The position numbers and the translations under genes are program-made. Below, piece by piece: positions 55,003 through 64,000 of a stretch of DNA of 64,000 nucleotides (positions are counted from its first letter, which is position 1; every line of letters starts with the position of its first letter). Origin of the DNA: Macrolepiota albuminosa (taxonomy: Eukaryota; Basidiomycota; Agaricomycetes; Agaricales; Agaricaceae); the NCBI GenBank assembly GCA_027475525.1, contig JAMWFC010000046.1, positions 992,001 to 1,056,000 on the forward strand, given 5' to 3'. The notes below the pieces were generated by a model. That model searched no databases. It worked only from the letters and a program-made list of their open reading frames with translations, and was not told where the DNA came from.

Positions 55003-56255
55003 TATACCTCCACCTGTGACCTTTGCCTTTGGACTAAGCCTCATTGTCAGCCTCCTATGGGACAGCTTCATCCATTGCCTATTCCAGCTGAGCGTTAGAG
55101 TGTGGCCTTAGTAGACTTTATTGTTGAGTTACCAGACTCTCATAGATATGATGTGATCATGGTGGTAGTGGATCTCTGTGGCAAGCATGCTCATTTTATT
55201 CCAACACACACTACTTGCTCAGCCATGGGCACTGCCAATCTGTACCGGAAGCATGTCTGGAAGCTCCATGGGTTGTCAGATGCTTATGTCTCAGACCGCG
55301 GACCTCAGTTTGTGGCAGAGTTTACGAGAGAACTGTATCGCCTCCTCCATGTCAAACTCCACACCTCCACAGCCTACCACCCCCAGTCTGATGGCCAGAC
55401 TGAGCGTGTCAACCAGGAGCTAGAACAGTATCTCTGGCTCTTCTGCAATGAACAACAGAATGACTGGGATGACCTATTACCAGAGGCAGAGTTTCAATAC
55501 AACAACCATGTACACGCTGCCACCCAGATGTCTCCTTTCCTTCTAGATACTGGTCGACACCCTTGGATGGGATTTGAGCCTCATGGACGACCTTCAGAGA
55601 ATGAAGCTGTCAACAAGTTCATAGATCGGATAAAGGCAGCCCAGGAGGAAGCCAAGGCTGCTTTAGCTAAGGCAAAGGATGACATGGCCCGCTACTATGA
55701 TCATGGACAAACTCCAGCTCCCAAATACAAGTCTGGAGATCGATTCTACTTGGATGCCTCTGACATTGCTACCACCTGACCCTCTCAAAAGCTCTCTCAC
55801 CGTCATCTAGGACCCTTTCCTATAGTAAGGCAGGTAGGCCCACTAGCCTATCGACTCAAGCTGCCTAGTGGAATGAGTTGACTCCATTCAGTCTTCAATG
55901 TGGTGAAGCTTTCTCCAGCCCCAGAGGATCCAATCCCAGGTCGACATCTACAGCCACCTCCACCACCAGTTCTGGTAAACAACCAAGAAGAGTACAAAGT
56001 GGAGCGGATCCTAGACAGCCGACTCTTTAGGAATAAGCTTCAGTTCAAGGTCAAGTGGAAGGGCTATGGAATCGAGGACGTTTCCTGGGAGCCACAAGAG
56101 AATGTCCATGCCCCTGCCTTGGTCCGGGAATTCTATCAACAGCATCCCAATGCTCCTCAGGCAATCAGAGGCCTCTATTCTCTTTCCAAAGTAGACCAGG
56201 CCATCCAGAACTACTTCTATCCAGCACGTCGAGATGCCGCACTCTAGAGGGGGGG
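55003..56255 (+). pseudogene. Chromovirus I integrase core and chromodomain
   Basis: Continues the integrase interrupted at 45956. STCDLCLW completes the finger. Then VDFIVELPDS (first Asp), VSDRGPQFVAEF (second Asp) and DGQTERVNQE (Glu), so DDE is intact. 55900-56247 encodes the chromodomain: EYKVERILDSRLF, FKVKWKGYGIEDVSWEPQEN. Stops at 55102 upstream, 55777 and about 55880 break it. PPT-like AGGGGGGGTGA precedes the 3' LTR. Confidence 0.88.
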
Positions 56256-56335
56256 TGACTTTCCAAAGTAGACCAGGCCATCCAGAACTACTTCTATCCA
56301 GCACGTCGAGACGCCGCACTCTAGAGGGGGGGTGA
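56182..56335. repeat. 77-bp direct duplication 12
   Basis: 56182-56258 is repeated at 56259-56335, ending at the 3' LTR boundary. The copies differ once (T at 56235, C at 56312). Confidence 0.9.
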
Positions 56336-56853
56336 TGTCAGGGGACTCCTCATTCCTTTCTTCTTTCACTCTTTATTTCTTCACTCTCCTTTCATTCACT
56401 TCCTTATTTCTTCTATCATTCTTTCATTTTGCTGTTACTACTTTTTCAACACTATCTGTTAGTACTATTCTCAACCTTTGAGGTGCTCTGGTTCTTTAGC
56501 TATCACTCAGACAAGTGTGGGCCCTTCAGCACCGCTCCAGGCTGCTTAGATAAGCCAGAGTTTGCCTTTCTGACTTCTAAAGTCCGGAGTTTTCCTGCTT
56601 TGTTTGCATAGTTGTTTGGTTAGTCAATTTTCAAGTTTTTAAGGTTTTGCTGTACTGTACAGTTGTTTTCCATACTTCAGAAGCCCCAGAAGCATCCAAC
56701 TTGGCATAGGAAATCCCTAGACTTGTTCTCTTTGGATCTCCCTCTGCCAGGTGAGTAGTTATTATGATATTGTCAGTACATACTCTAATACACTTTGGAT
56801 CACCCTCTGCCAGCTGTGTGACTGAGTCACAGTCTCTAGAGGTTGCCCTTACA
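56336..56853 (+). mobile_element. 3' LTR of chromovirus I (518 bp)
   Basis: Starts TGTCAGGGGACTCC and ends GCCCTTACA. This is a clean X LTR without an internal duplication. Confidence 0.93.
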
Positions 56854-59126
56854 GCAGCATGCTTTTTTCTACTGCAGAAATAAACTCAATCACTGTCATT
56901 ATATGGAGAATGCTTAATGTCTGCAGAACCTCTTTTACAGAGCCAGTGAGCACCAGTGACAAGCAGGAGTTGAGCAAGCTTAGAGGCAAGCAGAAGTTAG
57001 GCAAGAGACTAGCAAGGCTAACTAAGCAGTTGAACATCACTAAACAGCTTACAGTAGGTTTGGTGTGTAGACCAGAAGAACACTGCTACTGTTCAGCCTA
57101 GGAATATTCTATCCACAGGCTTACTGCTTACTAATTGGGCCCTAGTATGTAATAGAGTATAACTAATAATAATTGATGCTAAGTAAGATCTATGCATATA
57201 ACTTATTAAAACTAACTATTAAAAGCTAAAAAGGAATAGGATAGACTAAGCAGTCATTTAGATGTGCTAACAAGAGGCACATTATTGGACTAAGCTTGGA
57301 ATAGAATTGGACACAGTTTGTAAACTGGTCTCCTGATAGTCATCAATTGCAAATTGTCATTTTTAATCCTGTGTCTGATTTTTTGCTGAATCATAAAAAA
57401 ATGTTTCCATCTATCATTTCTTTTTCCATCTCCAAGCTAACTTCTTGTTTTATTTATGTTACAATGTTACAATTATATTATCTACTTCCACTAAATTATT
57501 AGCTAAGGACAAGTCTATAATAACCTGCCTCAGTAGACTTAGTAAGTGTAATGAAATGACTGAGCAAGTAAGTATGTAAAAATGAGCAAGTAGGATAGCA
57601 TCAAAACCCTGTAGAAAAAGCTTGCCACTACTGCAACTAAAGTATACAAGGCTGTGCAGTTACTACAATATAATGCAGAAATTAAGAAACATTAGTACAT
57701 TTTGTAGCCAGCTGTTGAGCTTGACCCTATATGTGACAAGCTAGTCTGATAGCCAATATATACTATAAGGATGCAAAGTAGTGAGCTTGATATCTGGTCT
57801 TTAGTGTGGCTTCTGATTTTTCTTTGTTCTATTAGTTATTCAGAAGAACTTTATCTGGTGGAGCATAATCATATAGAGATTTTTGAAGTAAAAAATTATG
57901 AGCTACTATTGATCTTTTAAAATTTGCTGCTTATTTGAGATCTAGAGTCACAGCCTGTCCTAATTTAAGTATAGAATTATATGTCAAGAAACATTGATGC
58001 TATTGTTTTTCTGGAACTCTGGCATTTTTAATGAGAGTACTGGTTGTTTTTCTGAGATCATTATGATGAAAGGCCCATCTAGAAATAAGAAAATAGCCAC
58101 ACCAGTCAGCAAAGACCTTTTTCTGTGATAGATCAAGAAGCTGACTCTTCTTGTAAGCTTCAGCATGAGAACAATGACATCCTGTACAATATTCTTGTAA
58201 AGTTAACTATGCAACCTTATAGCTAATATCAATTAAGTGTTAAACTTTGAATTTTGTATATAATAGCACTAACCTCAAATTGTCATGCTGCTTCAGCTGT
58301 GCTTGTATATATGCTATCTTAAAGACCTGTCAAAGCACTTTGCATTTTAATTTCATACTTAGCAGATTTACACTGCTTGTCAGCCACAACATAGTTTTTT
58401 TTAACATAAAACTAAAAGAAAAATTGAGAATGTTGTTTCTTATTCTAATATCATTTATATAGATAAGATCAAATATTAAACAAAATGTGTTTTCTTAGTA
58501 CAATGTAGTGCATTTGATAGATCAAATTTTGATGAAAGCATGCTGATTTCCACATACAACATCAAATAGCAGATGTGACAATAAGTGACTTTTTTCAAGA
58601 AAACCCTCTTGATAGAACTCAATAAATTCTAGCTTGTTTTCTTGAATTCAACTTTAATACTGTTGGAGGGCAACTTACAGACTAAGATACTTTTTTGTAT
58701 ATTTCTATTACTGTCTTTACTTTTTCTATGTTACATCACTACTCTCTGTTTTTCTTTGTTTGTTTTTTTCTAATCAAACCTTATTCATTTACTTAAATAC
58801 AGAACATAAAACACATTGCACCCCTCAGTTGTCTTACTATCTCTGCTGTGACTTCTGAGAGTATGCCATCACTACTTCACCACTATTTAAAAGACTTACC
58901 TATTTGGATTTGTATCTACAAATACTTATTAAATTAGTTATTTTACTATCTTTGCTATGACTCCTGAGGATCTTAAAATATATTTGTATCTACAAGTATA
59001 TTACCAGATAATTATGATCACTTATTGAGCCAATAATTTTAAGAAATAAGTTAAAAATTCACAAGAGATCAAAAGTGTCAACTAAGGAGGTGTCAATTGC
59101 CCTATTAGCCATAGTACTCAAATATA
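56854..59126. other. AT-rich decayed DNA, no gene recognised
   Basis: Stop-rich on both strands and very CpG-poor. Short minus-strand segments (for example near 58140-57980) have a coding flavour, but I could not place them in a family. No LTR ends or tandem repeats were noted. Confidence 0.4.
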
Positions 59127-59187
59127 CTTTAGATCTCCCTCTGCTAGCTGTGTGACTGAGCCACAGCCTCCAGAGGTTGTCCTTACA
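59127..59187 (+). mobile_element. X LTR 3' end fragment
   Basis: About 60 bp, from TTTAGATCTCCCTCTGCTAG to GTTGTCCTTACA, matches the X LTR end. Confidence 0.6.
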
Positions 59188-59189
59188 TA

Positions 59190-61330
59190 TGCCTTTAAAA
59201 ATCCTTTCTCAACTTCTTCTCCACTGCTTCTTCTACCAGATCCTTCTGCAGACTCTCTGGAGTGGACATGTCTGGAGACAGCATGCCAGCAGCATCTTGA
59301 GCTGCCAGAAGCTGCAGAAGTAGCACATCTCTAGACCATAGAAGCAGTTGCATGCAAAGTGGCCTGGAGTACCACAGCATTAATAGATGAGAAGGCGAGC
59401 ACTGTGCTGATAAAAGGCATCCATGTCAGGTTCTGCTGACTATGGAGACTTCCACAGGCAAGCAAGTCCTTACTAGGCAGACTTGACATCTACAAACAGT
59501 CCTGAACCTATGACAAGGAGGACAAGCAGGCTCTGGGGGCTCTGGAGAGGTGTGGAGGTTTTCTGAGACTTGTACAGAGCACTGAGTTTTTGTTGGAAGT
59601 AGGAGATAGAGGTACAGATGGGGTTTGAGGGTCAACAAAGAGGAACAGAGCTGAATAGAGAGTAGAGTGACACTGAGAAGAAACTGGAAGACTGAGATGG
59701 AGGCCAGGAGACTTTTGAGAGTAGGAAAATAAATTGATTTAAAGTAGACAAAGACAAATGCAAAGGGTTAGGCAATATCAAGACTACTATAAGAGAGCAC
59801 TGACTATGGGTTAAATACTCATCAGAAACAGAGGTTGGGTACTAGGAAGTCCAAGTACCTGGTAAAGCCCAGGTTGGGGGCTTCTAGTTTGTCAGTATGT
59901 GGCTGGGAATTCAGGAGGTTGTCCAAAGAGCATTAACAGGGTGGTGGAGTGTGCAGGCAATGGGCTGGTGGTGTATGTTGGCCAATCAGTGGGGGTTTGC
60001 ATGTTGGCCAAGGCTTAGCGTGGTCTGTGATGGCAAAGAGTTGTGCTTTGGCTGAGACCTAGCATGGTCGGTGATGCCCAGGGGTGTTCAGGGCTGATCA
60101 GGGTGGTTTGATGGCAGCTGTCAGGCAGGGTCAATGAGTTGATAGAAGTTGTTAGGGCTGGTTGTCCATGTGCCAGAGTCCTGTCAGGGTGCTGGAGGGT
60201 TGCTAGGTTCATTGGAATGTTCTGGAGCTAGGCTAGTGTGCCAGTGGACAGGTCATGACAATCCATATCTATCAGAATCCCCAGAAGTAGTTCAGTGCCA
60301 ACAAGGCAGGCTATCAGAGTAAAGATTGCAGGAGGCATGGCAGAGTGAGGCCAGGAGAGTGTGATGAGAGGCCTTGGAGCTGGTGCTAGTGTGGCAGTAC
60401 AGCACAGGTCATATTTGAGCTTCATGATCTGCTACTGTTTCTAAGCTATGTGAGTATCAGGAGTAGACCTCATTGTTGGCTGGGTAGCTCTTTTCAAGGC
60501 TGTCAATATGCTCTATCAGGACTAAATAAAGCCCCTCCTAAAAGGTGAGGCAAAGTTAGAGGCCATCAGAGTACCTGGCCTGCTCTACTAGCACACAAAA
60601 CAAGTTGATGTACTTTTCCAGACACTGCTTCCCCTAGCTATACCAGTCCTTGTCACAAAAGGCCAGTACAGCAGTCTTTGCTAAGTCCTAAGGAAAAAAC
60701 TTCTTCTAGAACTCCTGTTTGAACTCAGCCCAGTTCTAGAAACTAACAATGCCACCTGGACATCAGAAAATCCTCAACACATAGATCACCACCTGTATGG
60801 ACTTTATATAAAACAGAATCCATGCTATTTTCAACTTGTTGGAGAGGAAGTCATTTCTGCAGAGTTGGATGTGAATGATGCAGAATTGAAGGAAACATTT
60901 CCCAGATGCACAGTCACTATTGTATGTGTTGAAGAGCACAGAGTGTAGAATGTGGAATCTCTCATATGCTGGAGGAGGGAATTGCATAGTGCAGAAATGC
61001 TGTGCAGAAGACAAAGGCTGCAGGATAGTAGTTGTGGCTGGAGATAGGCATTCTATGAGTGTATGGAGAGAGTTGGAGATGGTATTGGTTGTTTAGTGGA
61101 GGAGGGTTAGTTTGGCAGTATGCTGGATAAGAGAGGCTTGGGTGAGCTGCACCTGCATCTCTAGATGGAGCAAGAAAGTCCATGCTTTGTCCTGAGAAGC
61201 CATAGCATCTTAAAGAGCTTCTGGATTGGCAGGCTGAGACATGGAGCATATGGGTGCTTAAATCTGGTGAGGGAGCAATAAACAGGTATGGAATAGAATT
61301 CCAGCAAGCTATAGGGGGCTTCCAGACCAG
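59190..61330 (-). pseudogene. Gag remnant J, related to chromovirus I
   Basis: On minus, starting near 61245 with a MAETMLQPANPE-like text, broken translation gives FLLHLEMQVQLTQASL, FCIIHIQLCRNDFLSNKLKIAW and LVEQARYSDGL. These parallel the chromovirus I Gag (LETQVQTTQASL; CIIYIQLNGGFPSDALKIAW; EQACYPDGLQL). A knuckle remnant, CCGTPGHFACNC, lies near 59350. Solo LTR Y2 splits it at 59424-60260. Inactive. Confidence 0.7.
59424..60260 (+). mobile_element. Solo LTR Y2 (837 bp) with target duplication ATCCA
   Basis: Starts TGTCAGGTTCTGCTGAC and ends GGTCATGACA. ATCCA flanks it at 59419-59423 and 60261-60265. It shares its start with Y1 at 4070. Confidence 0.88.
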
Positions 61331-61500
61331 AGTTAAGAGACTTGTTCTGTTGTCAGAGTGACCTCTGAAGGTTGCAGCTAACCATACAACTGGCAAAGAA
61401 AAATCCAAAGTATATTAGACAGACTACTATACAATGAGGAGAATAACTAATTACCTGGCAGAGGAAAATTCAAAGAGAACAAGTCTAAGAATTTCTCTGC
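61331..61500 (-). mobile_element. Degraded X LTR end, 5' LTR of element J
   Basis: On minus it runs through CTTGTTCTCTTTG, TTTGCCAG and the LTR end, then AGAACAAGTCTC and GGTCTGGAAGCCCCC. This matches the LTR end and leader of chromovirus I (41360-41630). Confidence 0.65.
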
Positions 61501-61573
61501 TGTGGTGCAGCATAGTAGCACAGTAGTGGTGGCATGTGTTATAATAGAAACATAAGTAATAATTCAGATGTAA

Positions 61574-61830
61574 TCAAAGTGGAGTATATTTTGAATTAGC
61601 ATCTTGCATTCTGAAGTTGACTAGGGCCTTATTTATCATTTGTTGTTGGTGGTTAGTGATGCTTCTGGTTTCCTCATCAATAATCAGTGAAATCTGCAAT
61701 ATCTTATCTGGCATTCTCAAATTGGTGATCTTATATGCATTCAATAGTTCTTTCTTTGTCAAGGTGAGAATAGAATCAGATATTGAGCTAATTAGGACAT
61801 TATCTGTATACATTAATAATAAAGCATAAC
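61574..61830 (-). pseudogene. Copia RT fragment
   Basis: On minus: ALLLMYTDNVLISS (Y-T-D-N in place of Y-V-D-D), LTLTKKELLNAYKITNLR, then NHQQQMINKALVNFRMQD and YTPL. This is the Copia RT palm-to-thumb order. It is a short isolated scrap. Confidence 0.75.
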
Positions 61831-61833
61831 TAT

Positions 61834-61987
61834 TACGAGCTACGATTTGTGCCTTCGGCACGAATTTCGTAGCTCGTTGGGGGCTTTGCCCCCAAACCCC
61901 CCCCAACTAATACGAGCTACGATTTGTGCCTTCGGCACGAATTTCGTAGCTCGTTGGGGGCTTTGCCCCCAAACCCCCCCCAACTAA
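61834..61987. repeat. Double-hairpin GC-rich repeat, shown twice by 77-bp duplication 13
   Basis: Each 77-bp unit has an inverted repeat ACGAGCTACGA...TCGTAGCTCGT enclosing GTGCC-TTCG-GGCAC, then TTGGGGGC-TTT-GCCCCCAA and a C-run. The period is exactly 77 (61834-61910, 61911-61987). A diverged third copy lies at about 63190-63265. Confidence 0.8.
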
Positions 61988-61995
61988 GCCTCCAC

Positions 61996-62513
61996 TGTAA
62001 GGGCGACCTCTAGAGGCTGTGGCTCAGTCACACAGCTGGCAGAGGGAGATCCAAAGTGTATTAGAATATATACTGACAATATCAAGGTAGCTACTCACCT
62101 GGCAGAGGGAGATCCAAAGAGAACAAGTCTGGGGATTCCCTATGCCAGGTTGGACGCTTCTGGGGCCTCTGAAGCGTGGGAAACAACTGTACAGTACAAC
62201 AAAACCTTAAAAACTCAAAAATTGACTAACCAAACAAGTGTGCAAACAAGGGAGGAAAACTCCGGACTTTAGAAGTCAGAAAGGCAAACTCCGGCTTATC
62301 TAAGCAGCCTGGAGCGGTGCTGAAGGGCCCACACTTGTCTGAGTGATAGCTAAAGAACCAGAGCACCTCAAAGGTTGAGAATAGTACCAACAGATAGTGT
62401 TGAAGAAGTAGTAACAGCAAAATGAGAGAATGGTAGAAGAAATAAGGAAGTGAATGAAAGGAGAGTGAAGAAATAAGGAGTGAAAGAAGAAAGGAATGAG
62501 AGGTCCCCTGACA
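61996..62513 (-). mobile_element. Solo X-family LTR (518 bp) with target duplication TCCAC
   Basis: On minus it starts TGTCAGGGGACC and ends GCCCTTACA. TCCAC flanks it at 61991-61995 and 62514-62518. It interrupts the complex satellite. Confidence 0.93.
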
Positions 62514-62770
62514 TCCACCCTAACCTCACTTTGTTCGGTTAGGGCTCCAAGTATGTATAGAGAACTCAGTGCTCATTCCCGGCCTCAACCTCACTTCGTT
62601 CGGTTAAGGCCTCCGCATTTCACAACTTTCAAAGCATTATTGTAAACTAAATTGAATTTTTCAGATTTTATTCAGCATTTATAAATCTTTAAAAAACTAA
62701 AAATCAGTATATTAGTAGCCTTTGAATTTTCCCTCATTTTCTGGTGATTTTCCTGGAATTATTTGAGCAT

Positions 62771-62924
62771 TTTCCACTAACATCTCCTGAAAAACAGAGC
62801 AATGAATTTTTCTTGAATCTTTCAGATTTCTTTAAGCATTTATAAACTTTCCACTAACATCTCCTGAAAAACAGAGCAATGAATTTTTCTTGAATCTTTC
62901 AGATTTCTTTAAGCATTTATAAAC
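62771..62924. repeat. 77-bp direct duplication 14
   Basis: 62771-62847 is repeated at 62848-62924. Confidence 0.88.
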
Positions 62925-62950
62925 CTCAAAAAATTTACAATCAGCGTATC

Positions 62951-63104
62951 AGTAGCCTCTGAATTTTTCCTGATTTTTTGGTGATTTTTCTTCAAATTTC
63001 TAAGCATTTTATACATACATCTACCAAAGTAGCCTCTGAATTTTTCCTGATTTTTTGGTGATTTTTCTTCAAATTTCTAAGCATTTTATACATACATCTA
63101 CCAA
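62951..63104. repeat. 77-bp direct duplication 15
   Basis: 62951-63027 is repeated at 63028-63104. Confidence 0.88.
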
Positions 63105-63314
63105 AAAACAAACAAAAAAGGCAATTCTTTGTCAGCCTTAGTCAGAACTGACTAATCAGATCAATTCCCAGGTGTCGTTGCATATACTATAGAAGCTACA
63201 ATTCATGCCTTCAGCACAAATTTTGTAGCTCGTTGGGGGCTTCGTCCCCAAACCCCCCCCAACTAAGCCTCCACCCTAATCTCACTTCATTTGGTTAGGA
63301 CTTCAAGTATGTAT

Positions 63315-63552
63315 AAAGAACTCAGTGCTTAATCTCAGCCTCAACCTCACTTCATTCGGTTAAGGCCTCGGTCTTCACAACTCAATGCTTAATTCCAGCC
63401 TCAACCTCACTTTGTTTGGTTAAGGCCTCAGTCTTCACAACTCAATGCTTAATTCCAGCCTCAACCTCACTTTGTTTGGTTAAGGCCTCAGTCTTCACAA
63501 CTCAATGCTTAATCCCAGCCTCAACCTCACTTCGTTTGATTAAGGCCTCGGT
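63315..63552. repeat. 60-bp tandem repeat, about four units
   Basis: Units containing ACTCAATGCTTAAT, CCAGCCTCAACCTCAC and GGTTAAGGCCTC recur every 60 bp. The units vary at single bases, so this is a real tandem array and distinct from the 77-bp duplications. Confidence 0.8.
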
Positions 63553-63688
63553 CACTCTCAAAACATTATTGTAAGCTAAATTGAGTTTTTCTTGAATTTT
63601 TCGGATTTTATTGAGCATTTATAAATCTCCAAAAAACTAAAATTGGTGTATCAGTAGCCTTTGAATTTTTTCTAATTTTTGAGTGATT

Positions 63689-63842
63689 TTTCTGGAATCT
63701 TTGAGCATTTTCTACTAACATCTTCTGGAAAACAGACCAATTGAGGTTTTCTGGAATTTTTCACATTTCTGGAATCTTTGAGCATTTTCTACTAACATCT
63801 TCTGGAAAACAGACCAATTGAGGTTTTCTGGAATTTTTCACA
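63689..63842. repeat. 77-bp direct duplication 16
   Basis: 63689-63765 is repeated at 63766-63842. Confidence 0.88.
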
Positions 63843-64000
63843 TTTTTCTGAGCATTTTATAAATCTCAAAAAACTTAACTTGGTGCATCATTGGTTTTTG
63901 AAATTTTTCTGATTTTTCAGTGATTTTCTGGGAATTTTCTAAGCATTTCTAATACTGAAATGAGCCAACTCTTATGTTATTTCCCTAAAAGGAAGGTTCT

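Larger units (their letters stand above)
40905..56853 (+). mobile_element. Chromovirus I (X-family LTRs), interrupted by G2 and LTR Z
   Basis: LTRs lie at 40905-41577 and 56336-56853. The gag, protease, RT, RNase H, integrase and chromodomain are in Ty3/gypsy order. The flanks TTGGT and GCAGC do not match, so no target duplication supports a single insertion. It is old: CpG-poor, with many stops. It contains a self-priming-type signal (41580-41590) and the nested elements Z (41842-42026) and G2 (45957-55002). Confidence 0.88.
62514..64000. repeat. AT-rich complex satellite with hairpin motifs
   Basis: A composite unit of roughly 600 bp appears twice. It has the double hairpin (61834 or 61911; 63190), then AACCTCACTTCGTTCGGTT-type motifs, then AT-rich blocks of about 200 bp with recurring GAATTTTTC, GTGATTTTTC and GAGCATTTT phrases (62640-63110; 63560-63990). 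There is no coding sequence. It continues past the window end. Confidence 0.6.

Noticed and set aside
63315..63552. CRISPR-like array
   Set aside because: The 60-bp units are contiguous, without unique spacers, in a eukaryotic satellite.

Overview
The window looks like a transposon-rich chromosomal region of a filamentous fungus, most likely a basidiomycete of the Agaricomycetes. The single intact host gene, a MATE-family transporter, is cut by fifteen introns of 44-70 nt with several microexons. Nearly everything else is LTR retrotransposon in layers of different age. No rRNA, tRNA, CRISPR array or prokaryotic operon structure was seen. The species cannot be named from the sequence.

Layout. 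1-6.3 kb: a decayed Ty3/gypsy copy (G0) broken by a solo LTR, an unclassified insertion and fragments of a second LTR family (X). 6.2-7.7 kb: 5' LTR and gag of a minus-strand Copia element (Copia C). 7.7-11.1 kb: decayed plus-strand Copia (Copia E) holding a minus-strand solo LTR (D). 11.1-22.5 kb: full-length minus-strand chromodomain gypsy element (G1) with gag-pol and a long extra ORF (ORF3) after pol. 22.5-24.4 kb: LINE remnant and an LTR-like block. 24.5-26.85 kb: the MATE gene, divergent from a truncated plus-strand first exon at 27.5 kb. 27.6-33.4 kb: full-length Copia A, then solo LTR B. 33.9-40.6 kb: gypsy H remnant containing Copia F, which contains a solo X LTR. 40.9-56.85 kb: chromovirus I (X LTRs), holding a small solo LTR (Z) and a second ORF3-bearing gypsy element (G2, with a 100-N gap). 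56.9-64 kb: decayed DNA, a gag remnant (J) with a second solo Y LTR, a Copia RT scrap, another solo X LTR and an AT-rich, hairpin-rich complex satellite.

Three observations stand out. First, four distinct Copia LTRs share one architecture: a segment beginning about 30 nt after a TATA box occurs twice in tandem, and the second copy lacks exactly one 54-58 nt GT...AG interval, as if it were the spliced version of the first. A conserved inverted repeat joins the start of this segment to the splice donor, which suggests that the 5' and 3' copies of R in one RNA could be spliced differently. Second, G1 and G2, which have unrelated LTR sequences, carry a homologous ORF of about 1,000 codons downstream of pol with no recognised function. 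Third, the sixteen in-frame stops I located in G1 and G2 are all TGA, consistent with CGA-to-TGA deamination.

One caution affects the reading of ORFs. Sixteen direct duplications have a period of exactly 77 bp in unrelated sequence. They look like unmerged assembly overlaps and break several reading frames artificially.
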